A stretch of DNA of 64,000 bases, taken from Halomarina salina (GTDB taxonomy: Archaea; Halobacteriota; Halobacteria; Halobacteriales; Haloarculaceae). Positions 7,766 to 16,856 of the stretch are shown here, in pieces. The notes below the pieces were generated by a model. That model was not told where the DNA came from and made no database searches. It worked only from the letters and a program-made list of their open reading frames with translations. The position numbers and the translations under genes were made by a program. The stretch spans positions 1 to 64,000 of the forward strand of contig NZ_JALLGW010000002.1 of NCBI RefSeq assembly GCF_023074835.1, given 5' to 3'. Within the stretch, counting starts at the first letter, position 1. Every line of letters begins with the position of its first letter.

Positions 7766-8989
7766 ATGCGTCCCCGTCAGTTCACCCTCCCCGTCGGGTT
7801 CGGACTGCTCGGTGCGAGCTACGGGCACCCACCGAGCGTCCTCTACAACTACCCCGACGTGTACGGCTACCTCGTCGGTGGCCTCGTCGCCGCGCTCTGT
7901 GGCACCGTCGTCTGGGTCTGCACCATCGACACCGCCCCCTCGTGGTGACGCGGTGCGGTCGTCGGTGCGCTAGCCGTCCTCACGAGCGCGCTGGTCGCCG
8001 GACCGGTGCTCGCCGTCCCGATGCTCGCCGGGAGCGCGTTCACGGGGACGCTCGTCGAGAGCCTGATGGCTCTACTCCTCCTCACCGTCGTGACGGTGCT
8101 CGTCGGACTGGTCGTCGCGCCGCTCGGCGCGGTCCTCGGTGCGCTGGTCGCGCCTCGACCGGTACTCTCCCTCCCACGCGGGTCCAGTGCCGGTGGGTTG
8201 CGTCGACGCGTCGACACCGTAGCCAGCCTCCGAGAACTCGGTGCAGTCGTGGCGGTCCTCGTGCTCGCCTGTACTGCGGTGGGCGTCGTCCAGTACACCG
8301 ACCCCACGTCGCCGACCGTCGGCGACGGGCCCGCCTACGCGGGAGTCGACGCACCCGCCGCAGAACAGGTCGCACAGGCACAGGCGCGAACGCGGAGTCA
8401 CTCGTACACCGCCACGGCCACGACCGTCTCGTACGGTCCGAACGGCAGCCGAGACAGGGAGCGACCCGTCACGTTCGTCTTCGAACACGACCTGGAACGG
8501 GACGTCGTGCGCATCGTCACGAGCGGCGTCTTCGGGTCCTCCTCGACCCTCGTCACCGAGGACGCCATCTGGTACTGGGACGGGAACGGAACGAACCCAG
8601 CCCCGAGCGAGATGCGGCCGAACGAGGGCGTCCCACGGCCCAGCAGCGTGTACGGTATCACCGCGGTGACGGACGCACCGGCACGAGTCGTCGACACTAC
8701 CGCCGACACCGTCACCGTCCGGTATTCGAGTCCAGCGTCCAGAACCGGGGAGGCGTACGACTACCCCGGAAACAGGACGGTGACCATCGACCGTTCCACG
8801 GGTCGCCTCGTCGCTATCGAGACGGTCCTCGTCCGGGAGGACGGCCGCAGCGTCGTCCGGACGACGACGTTCGAGGACTACGGCACCACGGCGGTCGAGC
8901 GAATAGACACGCCCGTCCGACCGTTCAGGCTCCAGGTGTACGACGTGCTCCTGGGACCACTGAACGGCGAGACGCCAATGCACACCTGA
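7766..8989 (+). pseudogene. membrane protein with extracytoplasmic domain, interrupted by in-frame TGA
   Basis: Two open stretches, 7766-7948 and one continuing to 8989, are in the same frame and separated only by TGA at 7946-7948. The frame after the stop continues at once with membrane-like sequence (RGAVVGALAVLTSALVAGPV), and the part before ends in a transmembrane segment, so this reads as one roughly 407-aa protein with about four to five N-terminal spans and a Ser/Thr-rich exported domain of about 200 aa. The stop is TGG TGA CGC, one base from a second Trp codon. The downstream part could still be made from GTG at 8006. I do not recognise a function; it may be a nonsense mutation or a base-call error. 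Confidence 0.72.
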
Positions 8990-9017
8990 CGCCCACACGG
9001 CCGCCAGACGGAGCTAT

Positions 9018-9653
9018 CTACTCGCCTTCGACCAGTCGTCGCAACTGCTCCGGCGGTACCGCACCGCGGGCGGCGTAGCCGTCGTAGGCGAACGTCGGCA
9101 CGCCCGTGACACCGTGTCGCTGTGCTTCGGTGAACTGCTCGTGGACCTCCTGTCGAAGTGCCTCGTCGTCCAGCGCCGAGCGAACCTCGCTCTCGTCGAC
9201 GCCCGCATCGGCCGCGAGTTCGACGAGCAGGTCGTGGTCGCCGATATCCCGCCCATCGGTCCAGAGTGCGGCGAACACCGCCTCGTCGAACGCCAGCCAC
9301 GTCTCGTAGTCGTGGGTGTCCTTGAGGTGGTACGAGACGACCTGCGCGGGGAGCGAGTCGATGTCCGTTGCGATGTCGAGGTCCATCTCCACGTCGTACT
9401 CCTCGGCGAGTCGCCGGACGTTCTGCTTCGCCTGCTCGTAGTAGTCGTCGTCCTTGCCGTCGTCGACCGAGAAGTCGATGGTACCGTCCGGACGGCGCTT
9501 CTGTGAGCGCAGGTCGAACGGCTGCCAGTCGATCTTCAGGGTATCGTCGCGTTCGTCCTGATACTGGTCGAGGGACTGCCGACCCAGGTAGCAGAACGGA
9601 CAGACGTAGTCCGAGTAGACGGTGAGTCGGTCGGCGGCGTGCTGCTGGCTCAT
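9018..9653 (-). CDS. DsbA family oxidoreductase (FrnE-like)
   Basis: A 211-aa thioredoxin-fold protein of the DsbA/FrnE type. The active-site CPFC pair is Cys18-Cys21 (SDYVCPFCYLG) and the cis-proline loop is GVTGVPTF; the helical insert typical of DsbA lies between. No signal peptide is present, so it acts in the cytoplasm, as FrnE-like disulfide isomerases or oxidoreductases do. The start ATG at 9653 is used because the frame upstream lacks family similarity. It stands alone on its strand, convergent with the broken membrane protein gene. Confidence 0.85.
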   Translation of the reverse strand: MSQQHAADRLTVYSDYVCPFCYLGRQSLDQYQDERDDTLKIDWQPFDLRSQKRRPDGTIDFSVDDGKDDDYYEQAKQNVRRLAEEYDVEMDLDIATDIDSLPAQVVSYHLKDTHDYETWLAFDEAVFAALWTDGRDIGDHDLLVELAADAGVDESEVRSALDDEALRQEVHEQFTEAQRHGVTGVPTFAYDGYAARGAVPPEQLRRLVEGE

Positions 9654-9768
9654 CGTCCGCGATTCGCGGCCGACCGTGAAAAGCGGGGATGGGGTTGTGA
9701 GCCCTCCGTACACGACCGCCCGTTCGGTCGGGGCGTCGGCGACTGCTCGTCCGGCTTCCTCGTCTCCG

Positions 9769-10560
9769 CTACTCGCCCTGGAAGTCGGGGTCGCGCTTGC
9801 CCATGAACGCCTCCGCGCCCTCCTCGTGGTCGTGGGTCTCGAAGACGGCGGCCTGGTGGGCCGCCTCGCGGGTCATCGCCTGGTCGAGCGACTGTTCGAG
9901 GCCCTGGTTGAGCGCGCGCTTCGACGTCTCCAGCGCCACGGTCGGCCCCTGGGCGATCTGCTCGACGAACTCCGCGACCTGCCCCTCGAAGTCGTCGGCG
10001 TAGACGTGGTTGAACAGGCCGAGGTCGTGGGCGTCTTCGGCGTCGAGCAACTCGCCCGTGAACACGAGTTCCTTGGCCTTGTTCAGCCCGACGATGCGCG
10101 GGAGGAAGTACGACGTCCCGGTGTCGACGGCGAGGCCGACCTGCCGGAACCCGAAGCTCATCCGCGCCTCGGCGCTGGCGAGCTGTATGTCACACGCCAG
10201 CGCGAGGTTCGCGCCCGCGCCGAACGCCACGCCGTCGATCTTCGCGACGGTCGGCAGGTGGAACTTCGCGACGCGCTCGATGGCGCGGCTCGTGTCCTGG
10301 TGGATGTGGCGGACGGACTCGGCGAGCGACACCTGCCCCGCCATCCGTTCGGACATCGCGTTGATGTCGCCCCCCGCCGAGAAACTCCCGCCCGACCCCG
10401 TGAGGACGAGCGCACGGGCGTCGGACTGCTCGACCTCTTCCAGCCGGTCGAGCAGTTCGTTGGACACCTCGTGAGTGATGGCGTTACGCATGTCCGGCCG
10501 ATTCAGCGTGAGTGTCGCTACCTCGTCCTCGACGTCGAGTAGGACCGCGTCCTCGCTCAT
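9769..10560 (-). CDS. enoyl-CoA hydratase/isomerase family protein
   Basis: A 263-aa crotonase-fold protein that hydrates trans-2-enoyl-CoA in beta-oxidation. The oxyanion-hole segments are GSGGSFSAGGDINAM (CoA site) and KIDGVAFGAGANLALACD. The second catalytic position, in the motif following GFRQVGLAVDTG, fits a hydratase or isomerase; activity cannot be assigned with certainty because the family is broad. ATG at 10560 is supported by a TATA-like element about 26 nt upstream; the ATG at 10605 would place the start upstream of that element. A 16-bp palindrome lies between the TATA and the ATG. Confidence 0.88.
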   Translation of the reverse strand: MSEDAVLLDVEDEVATLTLNRPDMRNAITHEVSNELLDRLEEVEQSDARALVLTGSGGSFSAGGDINAMSERMAGQVSLAESVRHIHQDTSRAIERVAKFHLPTVAKIDGVAFGAGANLALACDIQLASAEARMSFGFRQVGLAVDTGTSYFLPRIVGLNKAKELVFTGELLDAEDAHDLGLFNHVYADDFEGQVAEFVEQIAQGPTVALETSKRALNQGLEQSLDQAMTREAAHQAAVFETHDHEEGAEAFMGKRDPDFQGE

Positions 10561-10567
10561 GGCCTCA

Positions 10568-10590
10568 CCACCCGGCCGGGTGGCAAATAA
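10568..10590 (-). promoter_or_regulatory. enoyl-CoA hydratase promoter with 16-bp perfect palindrome
   Basis: The palindrome CCACCCGGCCGGGTGG occupies 10568-10583, 7 nt upstream of the ATG. A TATA-like CTTATTTG follows at about 10583-10590 (minus strand), centred about 26 nt from the start codon, implying a leaderless transcript whose first bases are the palindrome. This is a candidate operator. Confidence 0.5.
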
Positions 10591-10837
10591 GTTCGCACAC
10601 CACACGCCCGCCGAACTCTCTCGGACTCGCCCACTGTCGAAGAACGACCCACGGACGGCGACGCTTCGGGGAAACAGATAAGTCGCCGACGTGCGAAGTA
10701 GTCAGTAAGGGGAAAAGTAAATTTTGCCGACAAAACTAAGCCGTCAGCGACTGCTATCTCCGACACCGGGAACGACGCCGTCTCCCGGCCGACGCGACGC
10801 GGACACGAACCGCCAGCCGAGCAGTGACTACGCTACC

Positions 10838-11569
10838 ATGACAGACGACACCGACGCCACGACGGCGTACTCCGACACCATCGACTGGGACCAGTACTGG
10901 ACCGACCCCGACGAGGCCGACAGGGAGGCCGCGAGCCCGAGCGCACAGCTACTCGTCGACCCGTTCTCCGAATTCCTGGCCGAGCGAGGCGGCCCCGACT
11001 CGTACGCCGACGTCGGCTGTGGGGCCGGTGCGACGGTGTTCGACGTCGCAGCCCGATACCCCGAGTCGACGGTCGTCGGCTACGACGCGGCGACACCGGT
11101 CCTCGAATCGAATCGCGAGCGAGCCGACTGCGAGGGGCACGAGAGCCTCACGTTCGAGCGGGCCGTCCTCCCCGAGTTCGACCCCGACCGGCAGTTCGCC
11201 GTCGTCTCCGCGTTCTACACGCTCGTCTACGTCGCCGACGTCGAGCGTGCGCTCGGGAACCTCTACGACGCGGTCGAACCCGGCGGGGTGCTCGTCTTCA
11301 CCTACCACAACCGGCTCGCTCGGGCGCGGTTCCGGAGCGTCGCTGAGGCTCCCGAGGAGCACCTCGGCGGGGACTCGCCGTTCGACCCCGACCGCTACGC
11401 CGAGCGGTTCCGATTGCTCGTCGAGGGCGAGAACCTGCTGTCGTACGACCGCATCGAAGCGACGCTCGGCCGCCGACCGCAGAGCGTCTGGTCGGTCGTC
11501 GGCGACGAGCACCGCTATCCGGCGTGGCGACACAACCCGCTCGTCTACGTGCCGAAACCCGACGAGTAG
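10838..11569 (+). CDS. class I SAM-dependent methyltransferase
   Basis: A 243-aa Rossmann-fold methyltransferase. SAM motif I is YADVGCGAGATVFDVAAR (about residues 57-74), motif II region VVGYDAATPVLESN, and the post-motif FAVVSAFYTLVYVADVERAL. The C-terminal lid is unlike any specific acceptor family I know, so the substrate is undetermined. Start ATG at 10838 begins the conserved region. An AT-rich promoter-like patch lies about 110-130 nt upstream (10708-10735), which would leave a leader of roughly 90 nt containing a small GC hairpin. Confidence 0.82.
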   Translation: MTDDTDATTAYSDTIDWDQYWTDPDEADREAASPSAQLLVDPFSEFLAERGGPDSYADVGCGAGATVFDVAARYPESTVVGYDAATPVLESNRERADCEGHESLTFERAVLPEFDPDRQFAVVSAFYTLVYVADVERALGNLYDAVEPGGVLVFTYHNRLARARFRSVAEAPEEHLGGDSPFDPDRYAERFRLLVEGENLLSYDRIEATLGRRPQSVWSVVGDEHRYPAWRHNPLVYVPKPDE

Positions 11570-11613
11570 TACCGGGGACGGTTCGCTATCCCTACGCTCG
11601 CCGTCGTCAGACC

Positions 11614-11918
11614 GTGGTTCGAGTGAGTGACCGAAGGGAACGAGTGAGAACCACGCAGTTCGCGGGTCGTTTCACTCCCCGCTCGTCCCGACGAGGTTCT
11701 CGTTCGCTCGCTACCGCTGGCCTCTCCGGGACACTCGCCGCTCGCTTCGCTCGGTCACTTCGCGTCCCGTAGCTCACGGCTCCCTTCGGTCGCCGTTCGC
11801 TGTACCGAGACCCTCACTCGCTGCGCTCGTTCGCGTCTCGCACCTCGCGGGTCACTCCGTTCCCCGCTCGTCTTCACGTGGTTCTCACTCGCTCGCTTCG
11901 CTCACTCGTTCGAACCAC
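11614..11918. repeat. 41-bp inverted repeats, 36/41 matched, bracketing a 223-bp spacer
   Basis: The 332-nt gap between the methyltransferase and acyl-CoA ligase genes holds no gene. Block 11614-11654 and block 11878-11918 are inverted copies (36 of 41 by eye), and each itself begins GTGGTTC and ends GAACCAC. The space between is low-complexity GAGCGAGTGAG-like DNA common in haloarchaeal intergenic regions. The right block covers the last codons of the ligase gene. A related fragment with GAGAACCACGCAGAG occurs at 22798-22812. Confidence 0.75.
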
Positions 11919-13476
11919 GCAACTCGAACTTCTGCACCTTCCCCGTCGTCGTCCTCGGCAGCACGTCCACGAACTCCACCTCCCGCGGGTGTTTGTACTC
12001 GGCCAGCCGCTCCAGGCAGTACTCACGAATCTCGTCGGGCGTAACGTCCGCATCGGGAGCCGGAACGACGAACGCCTTCACCGTCTCGCCACGGCGCTCG
12101 TCGGGGATACCGACGACGGCGGCGTCGGCGACGTCGTCGTGTTCGAACAGTAGCTCCTCCACCTCACGCGGGTAGACGTTGTAGCCCGCGGTGTTGATCA
12201 TGTGTTTCTCCCGGTCGACGACGAAGTAGTAGCCGTCCTCGTCGCGGTAGGCGATGTCGCCGGTGTGGAACCAGCGCGTCCCGTCTCGCTCGGTGAACGC
12301 TTCTTCGTTGGCCTCGGGCAGGCCGTAGTAGCCGCGCATCACGTTCGGTCCGGCGACGACGAGCTCGCCCGTCACCGCGTCGAGGTCCGTGCCCTCCTCG
12401 ACGGGGCCGCGCTCGACCGGCGGGAGTTCCTCGAACTCGTCGTTCACGACCATCGACTCGACGCCGGGGATGGCCCTGCCGATGGACCCTGCACGGCGCT
12501 CGTCCGGGCGGTTGGCGTGCGTGACGGGGCTGGTCTCGGTGAGACCGTACCCCTCGAACAGGTCCACGTCGTACAGGTCCTCGAACCGGCGCATCACTTC
12601 GATGGGGAGACTGGAGCCACCGGAGTTGGCGAACCGGACGGACGAGAGGTCGAACTCCTCGGCGTTGGGCTGGTTGACGAGGTCGTTGTACATCGCGGGC
12701 ACGCCGTGGACGATGGTGATGTCCTCGCTCTCGATGAGGTCCACGGCCTCCTGGGCGTCCCACTCGGACATGGGGTAGTACGCCGCGCCGTTGAACAGCG
12801 TCCCGAGCATCGTCACGGTCATCCCGTAGATGTGGAACAGCGGGAGGACCCCGAGCATCTTGTCGTCGGGGTCGAACCCGCCCGGCATCAGCGACCCCGT
12901 CGAGCGAGCGTTCGAGGCGAGGTTACGGTGGGTGAGCATCACGCCCTTCGGCTGGCCCGTCGTCCCGGAGGTGTACGGCTGGCAGGCCACGTCGTCGTCC
13001 GCGCGGTCGACCACGTCGAGTTCGTCGTCCGCACTCGCGAGGAACTCGCGGTACGACGTCGCCCCCTCGGGCAGGTCGGCGTCGTCGCCGCCGACCGCGA
13101 CGACGTGTTCGACGTCCGTCTCCGCCTCGACCTCGGTGACCATCGGCGCGAGGTCGGCGAGCGTGAGGACCACCGTCGCCCCGCTGTCGTCGAGCAGGTG
13201 GCCGATCTCGCGGGTCTTGTACTGCGGGTTCATCGGAACGACGACGCCGCCCGCGCGGAGCGTCGCGTGGAAGCCGGTCACGTACTGCGGAAGGTTCGGG
13301 AGGTAGAGCGCGACCCGGTCGTCCGCGCCGACGCCGCGGTCGGCGAGCGCCTGCGCCAGTCGGCCGGTCTCGCTCCAGAACTCCGCGTAGCTCCACGTCC
13401 GACCGCGGAAGCCGATGGCGGTCGCGTCGGGGCGGTCTGCAGCGGTCTCGGCGACGTCGGCGACGAGATTTGCCAT
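11902..13476 (-). CDS. long-chain fatty acid--CoA ligase / AMP-binding synthetase
   Basis: A 524-aa ANL-superfamily acyl-CoA synthetase that activates a carboxylate via acyl-AMP to acyl-CoA. The P-loop is YTSGTTGQPKGVMLTHRN; later motifs include EGYGLTETSPV, the hinge region ending WFHTGDIAYRDEDGYY, and the C-terminal lysine motif in RTTTGKVQKFE. Length is normal. It is the feeder step for the acyl-CoA dehydrogenase and hydratase genes upstream. The last five codons (RGSNE) lie inside the 41-bp inverted repeat, so the C-terminus may have been shaped by that element. It is divergent from the molybdopterin hydroxylase gene across 193 nt. Confidence 0.92.
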   Translation of the reverse strand: MANLVADVAETAADRPDATAIGFRGRTWSYAEFWSETGRLAQALADRGVGADDRVALYLPNLPQYVTGFHATLRAGGVVVPMNPQYKTREIGHLLDDSGATVVLTLADLAPMVTEVEAETDVEHVVAVGGDDADLPEGATSYREFLASADDELDVVDRADDDVACQPYTSGTTGQPKGVMLTHRNLASNARSTGSLMPGGFDPDDKMLGVLPLFHIYGMTVTMLGTLFNGAAYYPMSEWDAQEAVDLIESEDITIVHGVPAMYNDLVNQPNAEEFDLSSVRFANSGGSSLPIEVMRRFEDLYDVDLFEGYGLTETSPVTHANRPDERRAGSIGRAIPGVESMVVNDEFEELPPVERGPVEEGTDLDAVTGELVVAGPNVMRGYYGLPEANEEAFTERDGTRWFHTGDIAYRDEDGYYFVVDREKHMINTAGYNVYPREVEELLFEHDDVADAAVVGIPDERRGETVKAFVVPAPDADVTPDEIREYCLERLAEYKHPREVEFVDVLPRTTTGKVQKFELRGSNE

Positions 13477-13669
13477 GTAGACGCACCCACCCGCGGACGG
13501 GTGTTAGGCGTTCCCCATCCGGAAGACGCCGTGCGCGTTCGGTCGCTCGACAGCGACGGCCGTCGGGGGGCAGTGACGACTTCTCTCTCCTGACGACATC
13601 CCCCCAGGCGACGACTCCCTCGCCCCTGCTCGGGACAACTGTTTACCACCCACCACGAGAACGGGACGC

Positions 13670-15985
13670 ATGACGAACGAATCGCCCGACGAGCCGTCCG
13701 TCGGGCGGCGGACGACGCGCCGAGAGGACGCGGCGCTGCTCACCGGTGACGCAGCGTACACCGACGACCTGACCGCGCCGGGGGCGGTCCACCTCGCGTT
13801 CGTCCGGAGCGACCACGCGCACGCTCGACTCGACGGCGTCGATACGAGCGGGGCCACCGACCTCGACGGCGTCGTCGCCGCGTACACCTGGGACGACCTC
13901 GACGCCTCCGACGCGCCGATGGTCCTCGGGTCGAGCGGTCTCGACGTAGACGCGCCGGGTCATCCCGTCCTCGCCCGTGACCGCGTCCGGTATCAGGGCC
14001 AGCCGATAGCCGCCGTCGTCGCCGAGGACCGCTACGTCGCGAGCGACGCCGTGGCAGCGGTCGACGTCACATACAATACCTTCGACGCGACCACCGACCC
14101 GGCCGAGGCGACCGCCGAGGACGCCCCCACGCTGTACGAGGCGGCCCCCGACAACGTCGCCGCGACGGGCGAACTCGGCGACCGCGAGGCGACCGACCGG
14201 GCGTTCGAGACGGCCGACCACGCGGTCGCTCTCGACCTGCGGAACAATCGGCTCGTCGCGAACGCGATGGAACCGCGGGCGGCGCTCGCCCGCTACGACG
14301 AGGCCGAGGAGCGGTTGACCGTCGAACTGACGAGCCAGAGCGCCCACGGCCACCGGCGGGACCTCTCGCGGACGCTCGGGGTGCGCGAGGGCCGGATTCG
14401 CGTCGTCGCGCCGGACGTCGGCGGCGGGTTCGGCCACAAGGGCCACCACTACCCCGGCGAGGCGATGACGGCGTGGGCGGCCCGCGAACTCGGTCGGCCG
14501 GTCCGGTGGACCGCCACCCGCTCGGAGAACTACCGCGCCGGGGCGCACGGCCGGGACCACGTCACCCACGCCGAACTCGCCGTCGACGACGGCGGCACCG
14601 TCCGCGGCCTGCGCGCCGAGACGAACGTCGGCCTCGGTGGCTACGCGCTCGGCAGTTCGGCCGCCATCCAGGTGGGTTACGGTCGCCTGCTCTCCGGAGA
14701 GTACCGCATCCCGGCCATCCACTGCGAGGCCCGGAGCGTCTTCACGACGACCGCACCGGTCCACACCTACCGCGGGGCGGGCCGCCCCGAGTCCATCTAC
14801 GTCGTCGAGCGACTGTTCGACGCCGCGGCGCGCGAACTGGACCTGGACCCTGTGGAACTCCGGCGACGAAACCTGGTCGGGGCAGACGCGTTCCCCTACG
14901 AGACGCCCGTCGGCGCGACCTACGACAGCGGCGACTACGAGCGAGCGATGGACCGGGCGCTCGACGCGGTGGACTACTCGGAGAATCGGGAGGAGTCCCG
15001 CCAACGGGACGACGACGACGGGCGCTACCGCGGCGTCGGCGTCGCCAACTACGTCGAGTCGACGGGCGGCGGCTTCGAGAGTGGCGTCGTCAGAGTCCAT
15101 CCGGACGGGAGCGTCGCGGTGTACGCCGGGACGCACTCCCACGGACAGGGCCACGAGACGACGTACGCACAGATAGTGGCCGACGAACTCGGCGTCGACG
15201 AGGAGTCCATCGAGGTCAGCGAGGGCGACACCGACAGCGTCCCGACCGGGACGGGGACGTTTGGCAGTCGGAGCACCGTCACGGGCGGCAACGCCGTCGC
15301 CGAGAGCGCGCGGGCGGTCCGGGAGAAGGCGCGCCGCATCGCGGCCCACCAGTTCGAGGCCCCGCCCGACGACGTGGCGTACGACGCGGGGGAGTTCCAC
15401 GTCACGGGCGACCCGAGTCGGACGATTCCGTTCTCGGAGGTTGCGTCCGCGGCCTACGGCAGCGGCCTCCCCGACGGCGTCGACCGGGGCCTCGACGAGA
15501 CCACGTTCTACGAACCCGAGGGCACCGCCTACACGTTCGGGACGCACGTCGCCCGCGTGGCCGTCGACCCCGAGAGCGGCGAGGTCGAGATAGAGCGCTA
15601 CGTCGCGGTCGACGACTGCGGCCCGCGCGTCAACCCGACCATCGTCGAGGGGCAGGTCCACGGCGGCGTCGCCCAGGGCGTCGGCCAGGCGCGCTACGAG
15701 GCGGCCGTCTACGGCGAGGACGGGGCGCTCCTGACCGACTCGCTCTCAAGGTACGGGGTCCCGAAGACGACCCAGCTACCCGACGTGGAGACGGACGCGA
15801 CGGAGACCCCGAGTCCCACCAATCGGCTGGGCGTGAAGGGTATCGGAGAGGCCGGGACCATCGCCGCGCCGCCCGCCGTCGTGAACGCGGTGGTCGACGC
15901 CCTCTCGCCGCTGGGCGTCGAGCACGTCGACATGCCGCTGACCGAGGAGACGGTCTGGACCGCGATTCGCGACGCGAGCGAGTAG
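13670..15985 (+). CDS. molybdopterin-binding subunit of xanthine dehydrogenase/aldehyde oxidase family
   Basis: A 771-aa large (Moco) subunit. It has the N-terminal a/b hammerhead domain (TRREDAALLTGDAAYTDDL) and both Moco-binding domains: VAPDVGGGFGHKG, HTYRGAGRPE (residues 366-374) and the catalytic-base Glu727 in VKGIGEAGTI. The RGAGR loop is the aldehyde-oxidase-like (form II) variant rather than the Cys-containing CO-dehydrogenase loop, so aerobic CO oxidation is unlikely. Such enzymes need FAD and 2Fe-2S subunits (coxM, coxS types), and neither is adjacent on either side. It may pair with distant subunits. The substrate is probably an aldehyde or heterocycle. Confidence 0.88.
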   Translation: MTNESPDEPSVGRRTTRREDAALLTGDAAYTDDLTAPGAVHLAFVRSDHAHARLDGVDTSGATDLDGVVAAYTWDDLDASDAPMVLGSSGLDVDAPGHPVLARDRVRYQGQPIAAVVAEDRYVASDAVAAVDVTYNTFDATTDPAEATAEDAPTLYEAAPDNVAATGELGDREATDRAFETADHAVALDLRNNRLVANAMEPRAALARYDEAEERLTVELTSQSAHGHRRDLSRTLGVREGRIRVVAPDVGGGFGHKGHHYPGEAMTAWAARELGRPVRWTATRSENYRAGAHGRDHVTHAELAVDDGGTVRGLRAETNVGLGGYALGSSAAIQVGYGRLLSGEYRIPAIHCEARSVFTTTAPVHTYRGAGRPESIYVVERLFDAAARELDLDPVELRRRNLVGADAFPYETPVGATYDSGDYERAMDRALDAVDYSENREESRQRDDDDGRYRGVGVANYVESTGGGFESGVVRVHPDGSVAVYAGTHSHGQGHETTYAQIVADELGVDEESIEVSEGDTDSVPTGTGTFGSRSTVTGGNAVAESARAVREKARRIAAHQFEAPPDDVAYDAGEFHVTGDPSRTIPFSEVASAAYGSGLPDGVDRGLDETTFYEPEGTAYTFGTHVARVAVDPESGEVEIERYVAVDDCGPRVNPTIVEGQVHGGVAQGVGQARYEAAVYGEDGALLTDSLSRYGVPKTTQLPDVETDATETPSPTNRLGVKGIGEAGTIAAPPAVVNAVVDALSPLGVEHVDMPLTEETVWTAIRDASE

Positions 15986-16037
15986 CTGGTCGTTCTGAAC
16001 GGACCGAGCCAAAGAATCGATGGGTGTGCCGGCCGCG

Positions 16038-16856
16038 CTACCCGCCGAGGTACGACTCGCGGATGTAGTCGTCCTCGCGGAGTTCGTCGGGCGTGCCGCG
16101 TCTGACCACCTCGCCGTTCTCCAGCAGGACGATGCGGTCGGCGTGGCGGAGCGCGAACGTCACGTTCTGCTCGGCGAGGAGGATGGTGACGCCCTCCTCG
16201 CGTATCTGCTCGATACCCCCGCTGATGTCGTCGAGGATGACCGGCGCGAGACCCAGCGTCGGTTCGTCGAGGACGAGCAGGTCGGGGTCGCCCATCAGCG
16301 CCCGCCCGATGGCGAGCATCTGCTGTTCGCCGCCGCTCATCGTCCGGGCGTGCTGGCCCGTCCGGTCTTCGAGCGCCGGGAACAGGTCGTAGACGAACCG
16401 CAGCCGCTCCGAGACGTTGGTGTTCGCCCGGTACGCGCCGAGCGTCAGGTTGTCCTCGACGGACATGTGGCCGAACAGGTCGCGGGACTCCGTGCAGTGG
16501 ACCAGTCCACCCTCGACGAGGTCACGCGGTGACTGCCCGCGAACCTCGTCGCCGTGGTATCGGACGCTGCCGGAGTACTCCCGGAAGCCCGAGACGGTGT
16601 TGCAGAGCGTCGACTTTCCCGCCCCGTTCGGACCGATGACGGCGACGAACTCGCCCTCGGCGACGCGCACGTCGATGCTGCGCAGCGCCGACACCTTCCC
16701 GTAGGAGACGCTGCAGTCCTCGACGGCGAGGAGCTGCTCGTCGGCGGCCGACGCGGGCGCGTCGGACGCGTCGGCCGGCGCGGTGTCCTCCCGGTTCGAG
16801 GCGTCGTCCGGTGCGCTCGCGAGGCCGCCCCCCGCGACGCCGAACCACTCCCTCAT
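16038..16856 (-). CDS. livF: branched-chain amino acid-type ABC transporter ATP-binding protein LivF
   Basis: A 272-aa ABC ATPase of the LivF type. Walker A GPNGAGKST, signature MSGGEQQMLAIGRAL, Walker B LLVLDEPTLGLAP, and the LivF-type TILLAEQN switch-region sequence. About 40 Asp/Ala-rich residues precede the domain, a halophile-style extension. It is the last gene of the livK-H-M-G-F operon, its ATG overlapping the livG stop by 4 nt (ATGA). It forms the cytoplasmic ATPase pair with LivG. Substrate class is set by the binding protein and may be amino acids, amides or other small carboxylates. Confidence 0.92.
   Translation of the reverse strand: MREWFGVAGGGLASAPDDASNREDTAPADASDAPASAADEQLLAVEDCSVSYGKVSALRSIDVRVAEGEFVAVIGPNGAGKSTLCNTVSGFREYSGSVRYHGDEVRGQSPRDLVEGGLVHCTESRDLFGHMSVEDNLTLGAYRANTNVSERLRFVYDLFPALEDRTGQHARTMSGGEQQMLAIGRALMGDPDLLVLDEPTLGLAPVILDDISGGIEQIREEGVTILLAEQNVTFALRHADRIVLLENGEVVRRGTPDELREDDYIRESYLGG

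Noticed and set aside
7946-7948. Selenocysteine or pyrrolysine readthrough of the TGA
   Set aside because: Sec insertion is not known in haloarchaea, no SECIS-like structure could be judged by eye, and pyrrolysine uses TAG. A nonsense change from TGG is simpler.
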